6,165 nt of DNA from UBA9410 sp036123585 (GCA_036123585.1 JAZADN010000033.1:1-6165); one strand, 5' to 3'; counted from the stretch's first letter, positions 1 through 5,020 are shown. A program made the numbers and translations. Notes: generated by a model from the letters alone, not told the origin.

Positions 1-2
1 CC

Positions 3-86
3 GACTCTCGACGCAGACCCGACTTCAGTCAGCAGTTCGCCCGGAGCCCACTGGCAGATCTTGCACCTGGGGTAGTTCGCCGCCAC
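3..86 (-). CDS. Possible 5' end of a minus-strand gene, cut by the window edge
   Basis: A GTG at 84-86 is the first start after an in-frame stop at 99-101. The frame stays open to the left edge. The visible translation begins VAANYPRCKICQWAPG and has a CKIC pair that could be half of a zinc site. About four fifths of third codon positions are G or C, as in the real genes here. Against it: the segment is only 28 codons, no Shine-Dalgarno sequence is well placed, and I recognise no family. If real, it would be divergent from the PAP2 gene, with 97 bases between them. The sequence beyond the edge would decide. Confidence 0.25.
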   Translation of the reverse strand, partial: MAANYPRCKICQWAPGELLTEVGSASRV

Positions 87-95
87 CCCCGGTGG
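83..95. terminator. Short stem-loop, possible weak terminator
   Basis: CCACC (83-87) and GGTGG (91-95) form a perfect 5-bp stem around a CCC loop, followed on the plus strand by TCTCT. It could end a plus-strand gene that stops at 75, but the stem is short and there is no real T-tract. Confidence 0.2.
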
Positions 96-171
96 TCTCT
101 AGATCCTTGACCAACGGCGCGTCGGCCACGCACGATCCTGAACCCTAATCGGCGCCCAGATCCGGTCCCCG

Positions 172-177
172 TAGGCT
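172..177 (+). promoter_or_regulatory. -10 element for the PAP2 gene, leaderless type
   Basis: TAGGCT fits the actinobacterial TANNNT -10 pattern. It ends six bases before the GTG at 184, so initiation at the usual distance would fall on the G of the start codon. No Shine-Dalgarno sequence is present. No clear -35 box is seen at the right distance, which is common for high-GC actinobacterial promoters. Confidence 0.5.
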
Positions 178-183
178 GGGTCT

Positions 184-798
184 GTGGATCCCGCCGACGT
201 CGAGCCGGTCGGCCCCCCGTCCGAGGACTCCGATAGGCGTCCCGGCGCTGAGGCCGAGCACGCCGACCACCACCCGCTAGGGCCGCTCGGCGCGTCCCTC
301 GACGAGGCCGTCGACAGGGCCTGGGAACGCCTGCGCGGCCACCCCACCCTGGACCGGGTCTTCTACACAGCCAGCGAACTTGGTGACTTCAGTCTGATCT
401 GGCACCTACTGGGCACCGTGAGGGGTGTAACGAGCCGACGGGGCACCCGGGAAGCCACCCGTCTTGCTCTGGCTCTGGCTGTCGAGTCGGCGCTGGTGAA
501 TGGCGCCGTGAAATCGGCCTTTCGCCGGGAGCGACCGGCCCACGACGAGGAACGCCCCCACGGGCTGCGGCAGCCAATGACCAGCAGCTTCCCGTCAGGA
601 CATGCCTCGGCGGCATTCATGGCCGCCACGCTGCTCGCCGACCGGTCGAAGATAAAGCCGGCTTGGTACGGGCTGGCTTCGATCGTGGCCGCTTCGAGAA
701 TCCACGTGCGGATCCACCACGCCAGCGACGTAGTGGTCGGCGCGGGCCTCGGGTTGGCGCTGGGCCGCCTAGCCCGGAAACTGGTCCCCCTGCGCTGA
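184..798 (+). CDS. PAP2-family (type 2 phosphatidic acid phosphatase) phosphatase
   Basis: A 204-residue protein of the PAP2/haloperoxidase-like acid phosphatase superfamily, which removes phosphate from lipid phosphates or polyprenyl diphosphates, usually at the membrane. The full three-part active site is visible: K110-x6-R117-P118, then PSGH at 137-140, then S171-R172-x5-H178-x3-D182. The histidines of the second and third motifs are the general acid and the phosphoryl-accepting nucleophile in this family. The core begins near residue 45. The first 40 residues are acidic and proline-rich, without homology I recognise. Hydrophobic stretches lie near residues 94-108, 142-152, 161-170 and 182-194, but they are modest, so membrane insertion is plausible but not strong. 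The GTG start is chosen because a TANNNT hexamer sits at leaderless spacing and no later ATG precedes the domain. The gene stands alone and converges on a small minus-strand gene. The substrate cannot be read from sequence; undecaprenyl or phosphatidyl phosphates are both possible. Confidence 0.88.
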   Translation: MDPADVEPVGPPSEDSDRRPGAEAEHADHHPLGPLGASLDEAVDRAWERLRGHPTLDRVFYTASELGDFSLIWHLLGTVRGVTSRRGTREATRLALALAVESALVNGAVKSAFRRERPAHDEERPHGLRQPMTSSFPSGHASAAFMAATLLADRSKIKPAWYGLASIVAASRIHVRIHHASDVVVGAGLGLALGRLARKLVPLR

Positions 799-804
799 GG
801 GAGT

Positions 805-820
805 CGCGGGTGGCGCCGCG
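805..820. terminator. Stem-loop between convergent genes
   Basis: CGCGG (805-809) pairs with CCGCG (816-820) around a 6-base loop, in the 29-base gap between the PAP2 gene and the convergent small gene. There is no T-tract in either direction, so any terminator role is inferred from position only. Confidence 0.3.
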
Positions 821-827
821 GGAACGC

Positions 828-1013
828 TCAGTTGGTCGGAGCGGCCTCGAGTTCGGCGTCGCTCGTGGCGAGGAGGAGGCGGAGGTCGAGCAGGAGGTCG
901 GCGACCTCCGAAGCGGCGATCAGCTCACGGCTTTGCGTGGTGCCCAAGCCCTTGTCGATGATGGCCCTGATCTCGTCGATCGTCGCGGTGTCGAGCGTCT
1001 CGGTCACGGCCAC
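828..1013 (-). CDS. Small acidic helical protein of unknown function (61 aa)
   Basis: I do not recognise this family. The 61 residues start from a GTG at 1011-1013 and lack Cys, Trp and aromatic residues. They are rich in Ala, Leu, Asp, Glu and Thr. Residues 11-22 (TIDEIRAIIDKG) and 33-50, including the LLLDLRLLLA stretch, look like two amphipathic helices, which suggests a small helix-hairpin or an oligomerising or adaptor protein. There is no signal peptide or membrane segment. Support for coding: a GAGAGG ribosome binding site just upstream of the GTG (close, about two bases), a TANNNT hexamer (TAGGGT) about 30 bases upstream, high third-position GC, and a good fit between the flanking convergent and divergent genes. 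The overlapping plus-strand frames look like composition artefacts. It could instead be a spurious frame, but that is less likely. Confidence 0.6.
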   Translation of the reverse strand: MAVTETLDTATIDEIRAIIDKGLGTTQSRELIAASEVADLLLDLRLLLATSDAELEAAPTN

Positions 1014-1041
1014 ATCCTCTCGCTTTTCGTCGATGATCCCA

Positions 1042-1047
1042 ACCCTA
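1042..1047 (-). promoter_or_regulatory. -10 element for the 61-aa gene
   Basis: On the minus strand this reads TAGGGT (TANNNT). Initiation about seven bases downstream (near 1035) would leave a leader of about 22 bases that contains the GAGAGG ribosome binding site. A TTGAAG further upstream is 21 bases away, too far for a standard -35. Confidence 0.35.
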
Positions 1048-1105
1048 GACGCGCGTTCGTGCCAAACCCTTCAACCGTTTCGCCACGCCCACCGCCAGCC
1101 TTCCG

Positions 1106-1111
1106 TACCCT
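1106..1111 (+). promoter_or_regulatory. -10 element for the glycosylase gene, leaderless type
   Basis: TACCCT (TANNNT) ends six bases before the GTG at 1118, the same spacing as at the PAP2 gene. No Shine-Dalgarno sequence precedes the start, which supports a leaderless transcript. Confidence 0.5.
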
Positions 1112-1117
1112 CGTGCC

Positions 1118-1864
1118 GTGACAGGTGACGGACCGATGGTCGTCGGAGCGGGTCGCCCGTCCACCGACCTACCTCTGCTCCTGGCCGACCTGCACCGGTC
1201 GCTGACCGTCAACGAGACCGTGGTCGTGGAGCTGGCACCGCGTCCGGATCACGACTGGTCCGTGGAGCGGGCCGCCGACCTTCTGGTGGGCGCCGGCTTC
1301 GTCCCCTCCGGACCTCCGTCAGTCAACGAGAGCCGAATGGCCGTTCGGGCCAAGCGGATTCGCAGTCTCCCGGACACCGTCGGCCCGGACATGCGCCTCC
1401 TGGTGGTGGGCCTGAACCCCAGCCCGACCTCGGCTGACACTGGCATTGGCTACGCCCGACGGGGCAACCGATTCTGGCCGGCGGCGCTGGAGACCGGGCT
1501 GGCGTCAGTCGATCGGGACCCCCGTCACGCCCTGTCCTGCCACGGGCTCGGCATGACGGACCTGGTGCGGAGGACCACTGTCCGGGCCGACGAGGTGGAC
1601 TGTGACGAGTACCGGGCCGGCACTAGCCGGGTGGAACGCCTTGTTGGGTGGTTGCGTCCCCGGGCCGTGTGTTTCGTGGGTTTGGGCGGATGGCGGACGG
1701 CCGTCGACCGTCGGGCAGTGGCCGGGGTCCAGCCCGGTGGCTTCGGCGGACGTCCCGCCTACGTCATGCCGCACACCAGTGGCCTGAACGCCCACAGTCG
1801 GTTATCCGACCTCGTCAGGCACCTCCGGGCCGCCGGACAACTGGCCGACGGAACACCGGACTGA
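1118..1864 (+). CDS. Mug/TDG-family mismatch-specific uracil-DNA glycosylase with N-terminal extension
   Basis: A 248-residue uracil-DNA glycosylase superfamily protein of the Mug/TDG (family 2) type, which excises uracil or related lesions opposite guanine in base-excision repair. The catalytic part spans about residues 93-240: motif A GLNPS at 98-102 with the water-activating Asn100, then GNRFWPA at 116-122, GMTDLV at 145-150, and motif B region HTSGLN at 219-224. Motif B normally reads N-P/T-S-G; here the first residue is His219. E. coli Mug is about 168 residues, so roughly 90 extra residues precede the fold. In these, the segment around VVVELAPRPDHDW and the following A-rich helix ending AGF resemble the last strands of a class I methyltransferase domain, but no SAM-binding glycine motif is present, so it would be a remnant or a repurposed piece. 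The GTG start is placed by a TANNNT hexamer at leaderless spacing, and an in-frame stop at 1046-1048 limits extension. The gene ends 19 bases before the convergent oxidoreductase gene. The glycosylase assignment is strong; the substrate range is inferred. Confidence 0.85.
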   Translation: MTGDGPMVVGAGRPSTDLPLLLADLHRSLTVNETVVVELAPRPDHDWSVERAADLLVGAGFVPSGPPSVNESRMAVRAKRIRSLPDTVGPDMRLLVVGLNPSPTSADTGIGYARRGNRFWPAALETGLASVDRDPRHALSCHGLGMTDLVRRTTVRADEVDCDEYRAGTSRVERLVGWLRPRAVCFVGLGGWRTAVDRRAVAGVQPGGFGGRPAYVMPHTSGLNAHSRLSDLVRHLRAAGQLADGTPD

Positions 1865-1883
1865 CGGACCACCTCCCGGAGTG

Positions 1884-2864
1884 TCAACCGGCGGGCGCCA
1901 GGTCGCGGACGGCGGCCACGGAGTCGACTCCCGCGAGTGGCACGACGCTCAGCACCGGGGTGGTGATCCCGGCGTCCACGTAACGCTGCACCCGAGCCCG
2001 ACACTCGTCAGGCGTACCGTGGATGAGCAGGTCGTCGACGACCTCGTCGGGCATAGCCTCCAAGGACTCTGCCCGGTCGCCAGCCTCCCACCGTTCCCAG
2101 TGTGCGGCGAGCAGCGCGGTCCGTCCGAGCCACTCGTGGAAGGCCCGGTAGACGGGAACGTTGACGTAGGCGGCCACAAGGCGCTTCGCCTGGCCCAATA
2201 CGGCGTCACGGTCGGTCGACGGGCAAACGAACAGGCGGGCCACCACCTCGGGGGCCGGCCGTCCGGCATCGGCGGCGGCCTCGCGAACGATCGCCGTGAC
2301 CCGACGGGCATCGTCGACGGACAGCCAGTTGACGACCGCCCCGTCGGCCTCCCGTCCGGCCAAGCGGAGCATCCCGGCACGCAGGGCGGCGACGACTATG
2401 GGCGGTGGCTCGGCCGGGGGGACGGCCAGACGGAACCCGCGGACGTCGAACGTCTCGTATCCGGCGGTGATCTTCTCGCCGGTGAAAGCCTCACGGAGGA
2501 ACCGGACCGTGTCGCGCACCCGGGCATAAGGAGCAGCGAAGTCGATTCCGTTCCAGCGTTCCACGATGACATTCGACGATGTCCCGAGGCCGAGGACGAA
2601 GCGACCGGGCGCGGCAGACGCTAGAGCCGCCGCGCTCTGGGCCAGCAGCGCGGGCCCGCGGGTGAAAGCGGGGAGGATGGCCGTGCCCAGTCGTAGATCG
2701 GGCGCCCACGTCGAGGCCAGGGCCAGCGGCGTCAGGCCGTCGTACCCGTCCGCCTCGGCCGTCCAGGCGTCCGTGTAGCCCAACTCGGCCAACTCTCGGA
2801 ACTGGTCGGCCTGGGAGCGGAGCGGCCCGGCGAAGGGCACGGTCATGCCATATCTGAGCGTCAT
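1884..2864 (-). CDS. Luciferase-like (LLM class) F420/flavin-dependent oxidoreductase
   Basis: A 326-residue bacterial-luciferase-like TIM-barrel protein of the type usually annotated as LLM class F420-dependent oxidoreductase in actinobacteria. Visible family features: the N-terminal strand RYGMTVPF (residues 4-11), ELGYTDAWTAE at 27-37, the DLRLGTAI strand at 56-63, the long helix after it, and RFVLGLGTSSNVIVERWNG at 88-106, typical of the cofactor-binding part. The C-terminal HGTPDEC segment and the following helix are also typical. The ATG at 2862-2864 is preferred over a GTG at 2933 that would run back into the thioesterase. A GGAG ribosome binding site (2875-2878) inside the end of the upstream gene lies about ten bases before it. 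An ATG at 2844-2846 is an alternative. It lies four bases after the thioesterase stop, so the two are probably co-transcribed and coupled. F420 rather than FMN is inferred from lineage, not proved by the sequence. The substrate is unknown. Confidence 0.85.
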   Translation of the reverse strand: MTLRYGMTVPFAGPLRSQADQFRELAELGYTDAWTAEADGYDGLTPLALASTWAPDLRLGTAILPAFTRGPALLAQSAAALASAAPGRFVLGLGTSSNVIVERWNGIDFAAPYARVRDTVRFLREAFTGEKITAGYETFDVRGFRLAVPPAEPPPIVVAALRAGMLRLAGREADGAVVNWLSVDDARRVTAIVREAAADAGRPAPEVVARLFVCPSTDRDAVLGQAKRLVAAYVNVPVYRAFHEWLGRTALLAAHWERWEAGDRAESLEAMPDEVVDDLLIHGTPDECRARVQRYVDAGITTPVLSVVPLAGVDSVAAVRDLAPAG

Positions 2865-2868
2865 CCGA

Positions 2869-3675
2869 TCACTTCTCCATCCGGGGGGCCCGGTACTGGC
2901 AGGTCTGGCTGGCTGTGGCCATGAGCCGGCCATCCTCGGACCACAGGTGCACCGTGCCGTGGGCGTATCCGTTCACGAGGCTGCTGATGCGGACGTCGAC
3001 CAGGATCCACTCGGTCGGGACCGGCTCGACTACGCGCAGCGTGTTGTCGAGACTCTGTCCGCCACCGAGGCCACCTCCGACCGCATCACGACCGCCCCAC
3101 GGTACGTAGTCGCCAAGCACGGCGAGGAAGGCCGGGTCGACGATCAGGTACTCGGGCACCCGAACCCACATGGCTACCCGGCCATCCTCCATGGCCGGCT
3201 CGTGGGCGGTGGTTCGGCCGCGAACCAGGCGTCGTTCGAGGTTGCCGGAGACCGACCGACCGGCGGAGCGACTGGGGAACGGTGGGCAGTCGTCCGGCGC
3301 TGGAGCGTCGGGGGGTGACACCCATACGCCCGACCGGTCCACGTCGCGCCGACCCAGAGTGGCGATCACCCCCAGGACCTCGCGGCCGTGCACGTGGGCC
3401 CGGGCCCGAGCCTGGGTGGTGGCCCGGCCCTCGGCCACCAGGTCGACCTCGATCCAAAGGTCTTCGCCGGGCAGGGCGTGAGAGAGAAATTGGCCGGTGG
3501 CCCAGACCATGGGGCGGCCAGTATCGATTTCGAGGGCGCGGACCGCTGCGCCGAGGCCGGTCCCGCCAAACAGCCGTCCGGCTCCCGAACATTCGTCCTC
3601 GGTGAGAGGGAGAATCCAGGTCCGTGGGTCATCGCCGGGGCGCATCTCGACGCTGAGGTACGGCCTGCGCTCCAC
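2869..3675 (-). CDS. TesB-like double-hotdog acyl-CoA thioesterase
   Basis: A 268-residue protein with the two-hotdog layout of TesB-type thioesterases, which hydrolyse acyl-CoA to free acid and CoA. The N-terminal hotdog contains GRLFGGTGLGAAVRAL (33-48), matching the family's L-F-G-G helix. The C-terminal hotdog contains LGDYVP (187-192), QSLDNTL (207-213) and the closing strand GRLMATASQTCQYR (249-262). Set against the E. coli TesB triad Asp/Thr/Gln, the matching residues are D189, S208 and Q257, so the Thr position is Ser here, a conservative change. The start is a GTG at 3673-3675; a second in-frame ATG ten codons later is possible. No Shine-Dalgarno sequence is seen; two upstream -10-like hexamers are noted separately. 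It is the first gene of a pair with the LLM oxidoreductase and is divergent from the small gene at 3783. Chain-length or substrate preference cannot be told. A role in lipid or xenobiotic acyl-CoA turnover is inference. Confidence 0.85.
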   Translation of the reverse strand: MERRPYLSVEMRPGDDPRTWILPLTEDECSGAGRLFGGTGLGAAVRALEIDTGRPMVWATGQFLSHALPGEDLWIEVDLVAEGRATTQARARAHVHGREVLGVIATLGRRDVDRSGVWVSPPDAPAPDDCPPFPSRSAGRSVSGNLERRLVRGRTTAHEPAMEDGRVAMWVRVPEYLIVDPAFLAVLGDYVPWGGRDAVGGGLGGGQSLDNTLRVVEPVPTEWILVDVRISSLVNGYAHGTVHLWSEDGRLMATASQTCQYRAPRMEK

Positions 3676-3681
3676 CGCCTG

Positions 3682-3700
3682 AGCATGCCCGCCGACGGTA
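3682..3700 (-). promoter_or_regulatory. Two candidate -10 hexamers for the thioesterase gene
   Basis: On the minus strand TACCGT (3695-3700) is a full TANNNT match that would give a 13-base leader. CATGCT (3682-3687), a weaker NANNNT match, sits exactly at leaderless spacing (six bases) before the GTG. Which one is used cannot be told by reading. Confidence 0.4.
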
Positions 3701-3770
3701 CGAGGACCCCACCCGGGTGCGTCTCCGCAGGTCGGGGCACCTTTCGGAGGGCCGTGTCACAGGCTACGTG

Positions 3771-3776
3771 CAAGAT
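3771..3776 (+). promoter_or_regulatory. -10-like element for the 71-aa gene, leaderless spacing
   Basis: CAAGAT keeps the two most important -10 positions (A at the second, T at the sixth) and ends six bases before the ATG at 3783, as at the other leaderless starts here. There is no ribosome binding site. Confidence 0.35.
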
Positions 3777-3782
3777 CTGACC

Positions 3783-3998
3783 ATGAAGAACAGGACCAGC
3801 AAACTCCACCGCCTCGACGCACGCACGCGGGCCATCGGCCTGGCCGGCATCGCCGAGGCCCGGGCCACCCTGGCCGGCTGCCGGCCGACGGACGCTGCCG
3901 CCGAGGACCATCCGGAGGATGACCCGACCTCTACTGGGCGGGCTGTTCCGGACACCAACATCGAAGGTGTGGGCGGGAGCCTCCCTGAGGCAGCCTGA
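3783..3998 (+). CDS. Small basic-then-acidic protein of unknown function (71 aa)
   Basis: I do not recognise the family with certainty. The 71-residue product opens with a basic helix-like stretch (KNRTSKLHRLDARTRAIG, residues 2-19) followed by an alanine-rich helix (about 20-32). The tail from residue 36 is acidic and low in structure (DHPEDDP). Third codon positions are almost all G or C over the first 45 codons and more mixed afterwards, so the N-terminal part is the better-supported coding segment. The start is an ATG with a -10-like hexamer at leaderless spacing. It is divergent from the thioesterase (107 bases between starts), and a strong hairpin covers its stop codon. There is no signal peptide, transmembrane segment or cysteine pair. 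It could be a small nucleic-acid-binding or regulatory protein, judged only by the basic N-terminus, or the true reading could shift frame near the tail. Confidence 0.55.
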   Translation: MKNRTSKLHRLDARTRAIGLAGIAEARATLAGCRPTDAAAEDHPEDDPTSTGRAVPDTNIEGVGGSLPEAA

Positions 3999-4016
3999 CC
4001 GGACCCTCGGGGAGGC
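3979..4016 (+). terminator. Strong 12-bp hairpin over the stop of the 71-aa gene
   Basis: Bases 3979-3990 (GCCTCCCTGAGG) pair with 4005-4016 (CCTCGGGGAGGC) as 11 Watson-Crick pairs plus one G-T wobble, around a 14-base loop that contains the TGA stop (3996-3998). No T-run follows, so it is not a classic intrinsic terminator. It could still end transcription, as GC-rich hairpins without U-tracts are proposed to do in actinobacteria, or stabilise the 3' end. An overlapping alternative stem, CAGCCTG (3991-3997) with CAGGCTG (4016-4022), would compete with it. Confidence 0.5.
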
Positions 4017-4176
4017 AGGCTGTACCGCAGCGCTCCCCATGGAACCGGAGGCCGGAATGCGCCACGAGTTGGCCGCCGTGGGGCTCCGGACCCGGTTGAC
4101 CCGGATCGGCCTCTGGTTCGCCTGCGATGGGCCACACGAACCCTGAGTCACCGCCTCCGGTCGAGCGGGTGTCCGG

Positions 4177-4182
4177 TACCGT
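4177..4182 (+). promoter_or_regulatory. -10 element for the ChbG-like gene
   Basis: TACCGT (TANNNT) ends seven bases before the GTG at 4190, one base longer than at the other leaderless candidates. A GGAG at 4184-4187 is too close to serve that GTG but would lie 11 bases before the ATG at 4199, so the start choice is open between these two. Confidence 0.45.
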
Positions 4183-4189
4183 TGGAGAC

Positions 4190-5020
4190 GTGACCACGAT
4201 GCTGGAAAGGCTCGGCCGGGGCCCGGACGAACGACTTCTGATCCTCACCGCCGACCTGCTCGGCCTGTGCCATGCGTCCAATGTCGGCGTGTACGAGAGC
4301 ATTCGGTCGGGCCTGGCCACCGGAGCCGGGCTCATGGTTCCTGGCCCGTGGGCCCGTGACGCGGCGGCCCACCATCGAGGGGAACCCGTCGGCGTGCACC
4401 TCACCCTCAACGCCGAGTTGGACTGCTATCGGTGGCGTCCCATCACCCAGGCGCCGAGCCTGAACGATGGCGACGGCGGCTTCCCCAGGACCACTGGCGA
4501 CCTATGGGACCACGCCGATCTGGACGAGACTCGACGGGAGTGCCGTGCTCAGTTGGAGCGGGCGGTGCTGTGGGGCTTCGACGTCAGCCACCTGAGCACG
4601 CACCTCGGTGCCCTCCAGAACCGACCTGAGTTCTTCGACGTCTACCTCGGCCTGGCCGTGGACTTCGGACTGCCCATCCGCCTGGAAGGCGCAGGAGCCG
4701 AGGCGTCTGCCGGCTTTCCGTTCCGCGCCCTAGCCGCCGAGGAGGGCGTGCTCACCGTGGACCACCACCGGCTGCGGCGGCTCGCCGATCCGGCCTCCAT
4801 CGAGCGTCAGGCCATGGACCTGGAACCCGGAGTGACCGAGATCGTCGTCGAACCGGCCGCCGACACACCCGAGTTGCGGGCTCTCTGCGACGAATGGGGA
4901 CGTAGGGTCGAACACCTCTACCTGGCCTGCAACGACTCCGACCTGCGGGCCGACTTGACGCGGGGAGGGGTCGCCCTCGTCGACTGGCGAGAGATCCGCG
5001 ACGCCCAGCGAGCCGGCTGA
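4190..5020 (+). CDS. ChbG/YdjC-family carbohydrate deacetylase homologue with altered active site
   Basis: A 276-residue member of the ChbG/HpnK (YdjC, UPF0249) family, metal-dependent deacetylases of N-acetyl sugars. It most resembles the Thermus TTHB029-type subgroup, sharing the LERLG opening and the layout throughout. Family landmarks: LILTADLLGLCHASN (17-31), GVHLTLNAE (68-76), HLSTHLG (134-140), PGVTEIVVEPAADTPELRA (213-231) and a closing VALVDWREIRD (261-271). Kept are D22, H70 and H138. Changed are the second Asp of the usual A-D-D-x-G (Leu23), the Asp of the usual L-D-x-H (Ser136), and the His of the usual V-H-P/H (Glu221). The second Asp is expected to bind metal, so the usual catalysis may be lost or altered. 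The start is set at GTG 4190 by a TANNNT hexamer; an upstream ATG (4127) would add 21 unsupported residues, and ATG 4199 is a close alternative. The gene stands alone and converges on the SCP2-like gene. Family membership is firm; enzymatic activity is uncertain. Confidence 0.82.
   Translation: MTTMLERLGRGPDERLLILTADLLGLCHASNVGVYESIRSGLATGAGLMVPGPWARDAAAHHRGEPVGVHLTLNAELDCYRWRPITQAPSLNDGDGGFPRTTGDLWDHADLDETRRECRAQLERAVLWGFDVSHLSTHLGALQNRPEFFDVYLGLAVDFGLPIRLEGAGAEASAGFPFRALAAEEGVLTVDHHRLRRLADPASIERQAMDLEPGVTEIVVEPAADTPELRALCDEWGRRVEHLYLACNDSDLRADLTRGGVALVDWREIRDAQRAG

Larger units (their letters stand above)
1..183. other. Left-edge region without a secure gene
   Basis: No convincing complete gene lies here. 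On the minus strand a frame is open from a GTG at 86 to the window edge (about 28 codons, third positions mostly G or C, with a C-x-x-C pair near residues 8-11). It has no recognisable domain and no good ribosome binding site. On the plus strand a short frame runs in from the edge to a TAG at 73-75 and could be the tail of an upstream gene. These two readings exclude each other and neither is secure. The rest holds a small stem-loop (83-95) and the promoter of the PAP2 gene. On the minus strand a TAGGGT hexamer (142-147) could serve the left-edge frame. Confidence 0.4.

Noticed and set aside
1..183. tRNA or other structured RNA at the left edge
   Set aside because: I looked for a T-arm GGTTCRANTCC motif and a matching acceptor stem on both strands and found none.
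663..1121. Plus-strand frame over the end of the PAP2 gene and the 61-aa gene
   Set aside because: Overlaps the well-supported PAP2 motif region in another frame and has Arg/Pro-rich shadow composition.
1853..1884. Possible hairpin between the convergent glycosylase and oxidoreductase genes
   Set aside because: ACACCGG can pair with CCG...GTGT only with a bulge and a long loop; too weak to call a terminator.
1881..2624. 247-codon plus-strand open frame
   Set aside because: It lies entirely antisense to the luciferase-like gene, its translation has no recognisable domain, and it is explained by high GC content.
2865..2933. Upstream GTG start for the luciferase-like protein
   Set aside because: It would add a Pro/Trp-rich stretch unlike the family and overlap the thioesterase by over 60 bases; the ATG at 2864 has a ribosome binding site and begins at the usual first strand.
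4038..4146. 35-codon plus-strand frame between the small gene and the ChbG-like gene
   Set aside because: Short, no ribosome binding site or -10 at leaderless spacing, and no recognisable pattern.
3366..4151. 261-codon minus-strand frame across the thioesterase start and the small gene
   Set aside because: It overlaps the thioesterase in another frame, is rich in Pro, Arg, Ser and Gly as shadow frames are, and has no family features.
4127..4189. ATG at 4127 as the start of the ChbG-like gene
   Set aside because: The added 21 residues match nothing in the family, and a -10 hexamer lies inside that stretch, pointing to GTG 4190 (or ATG 4199).
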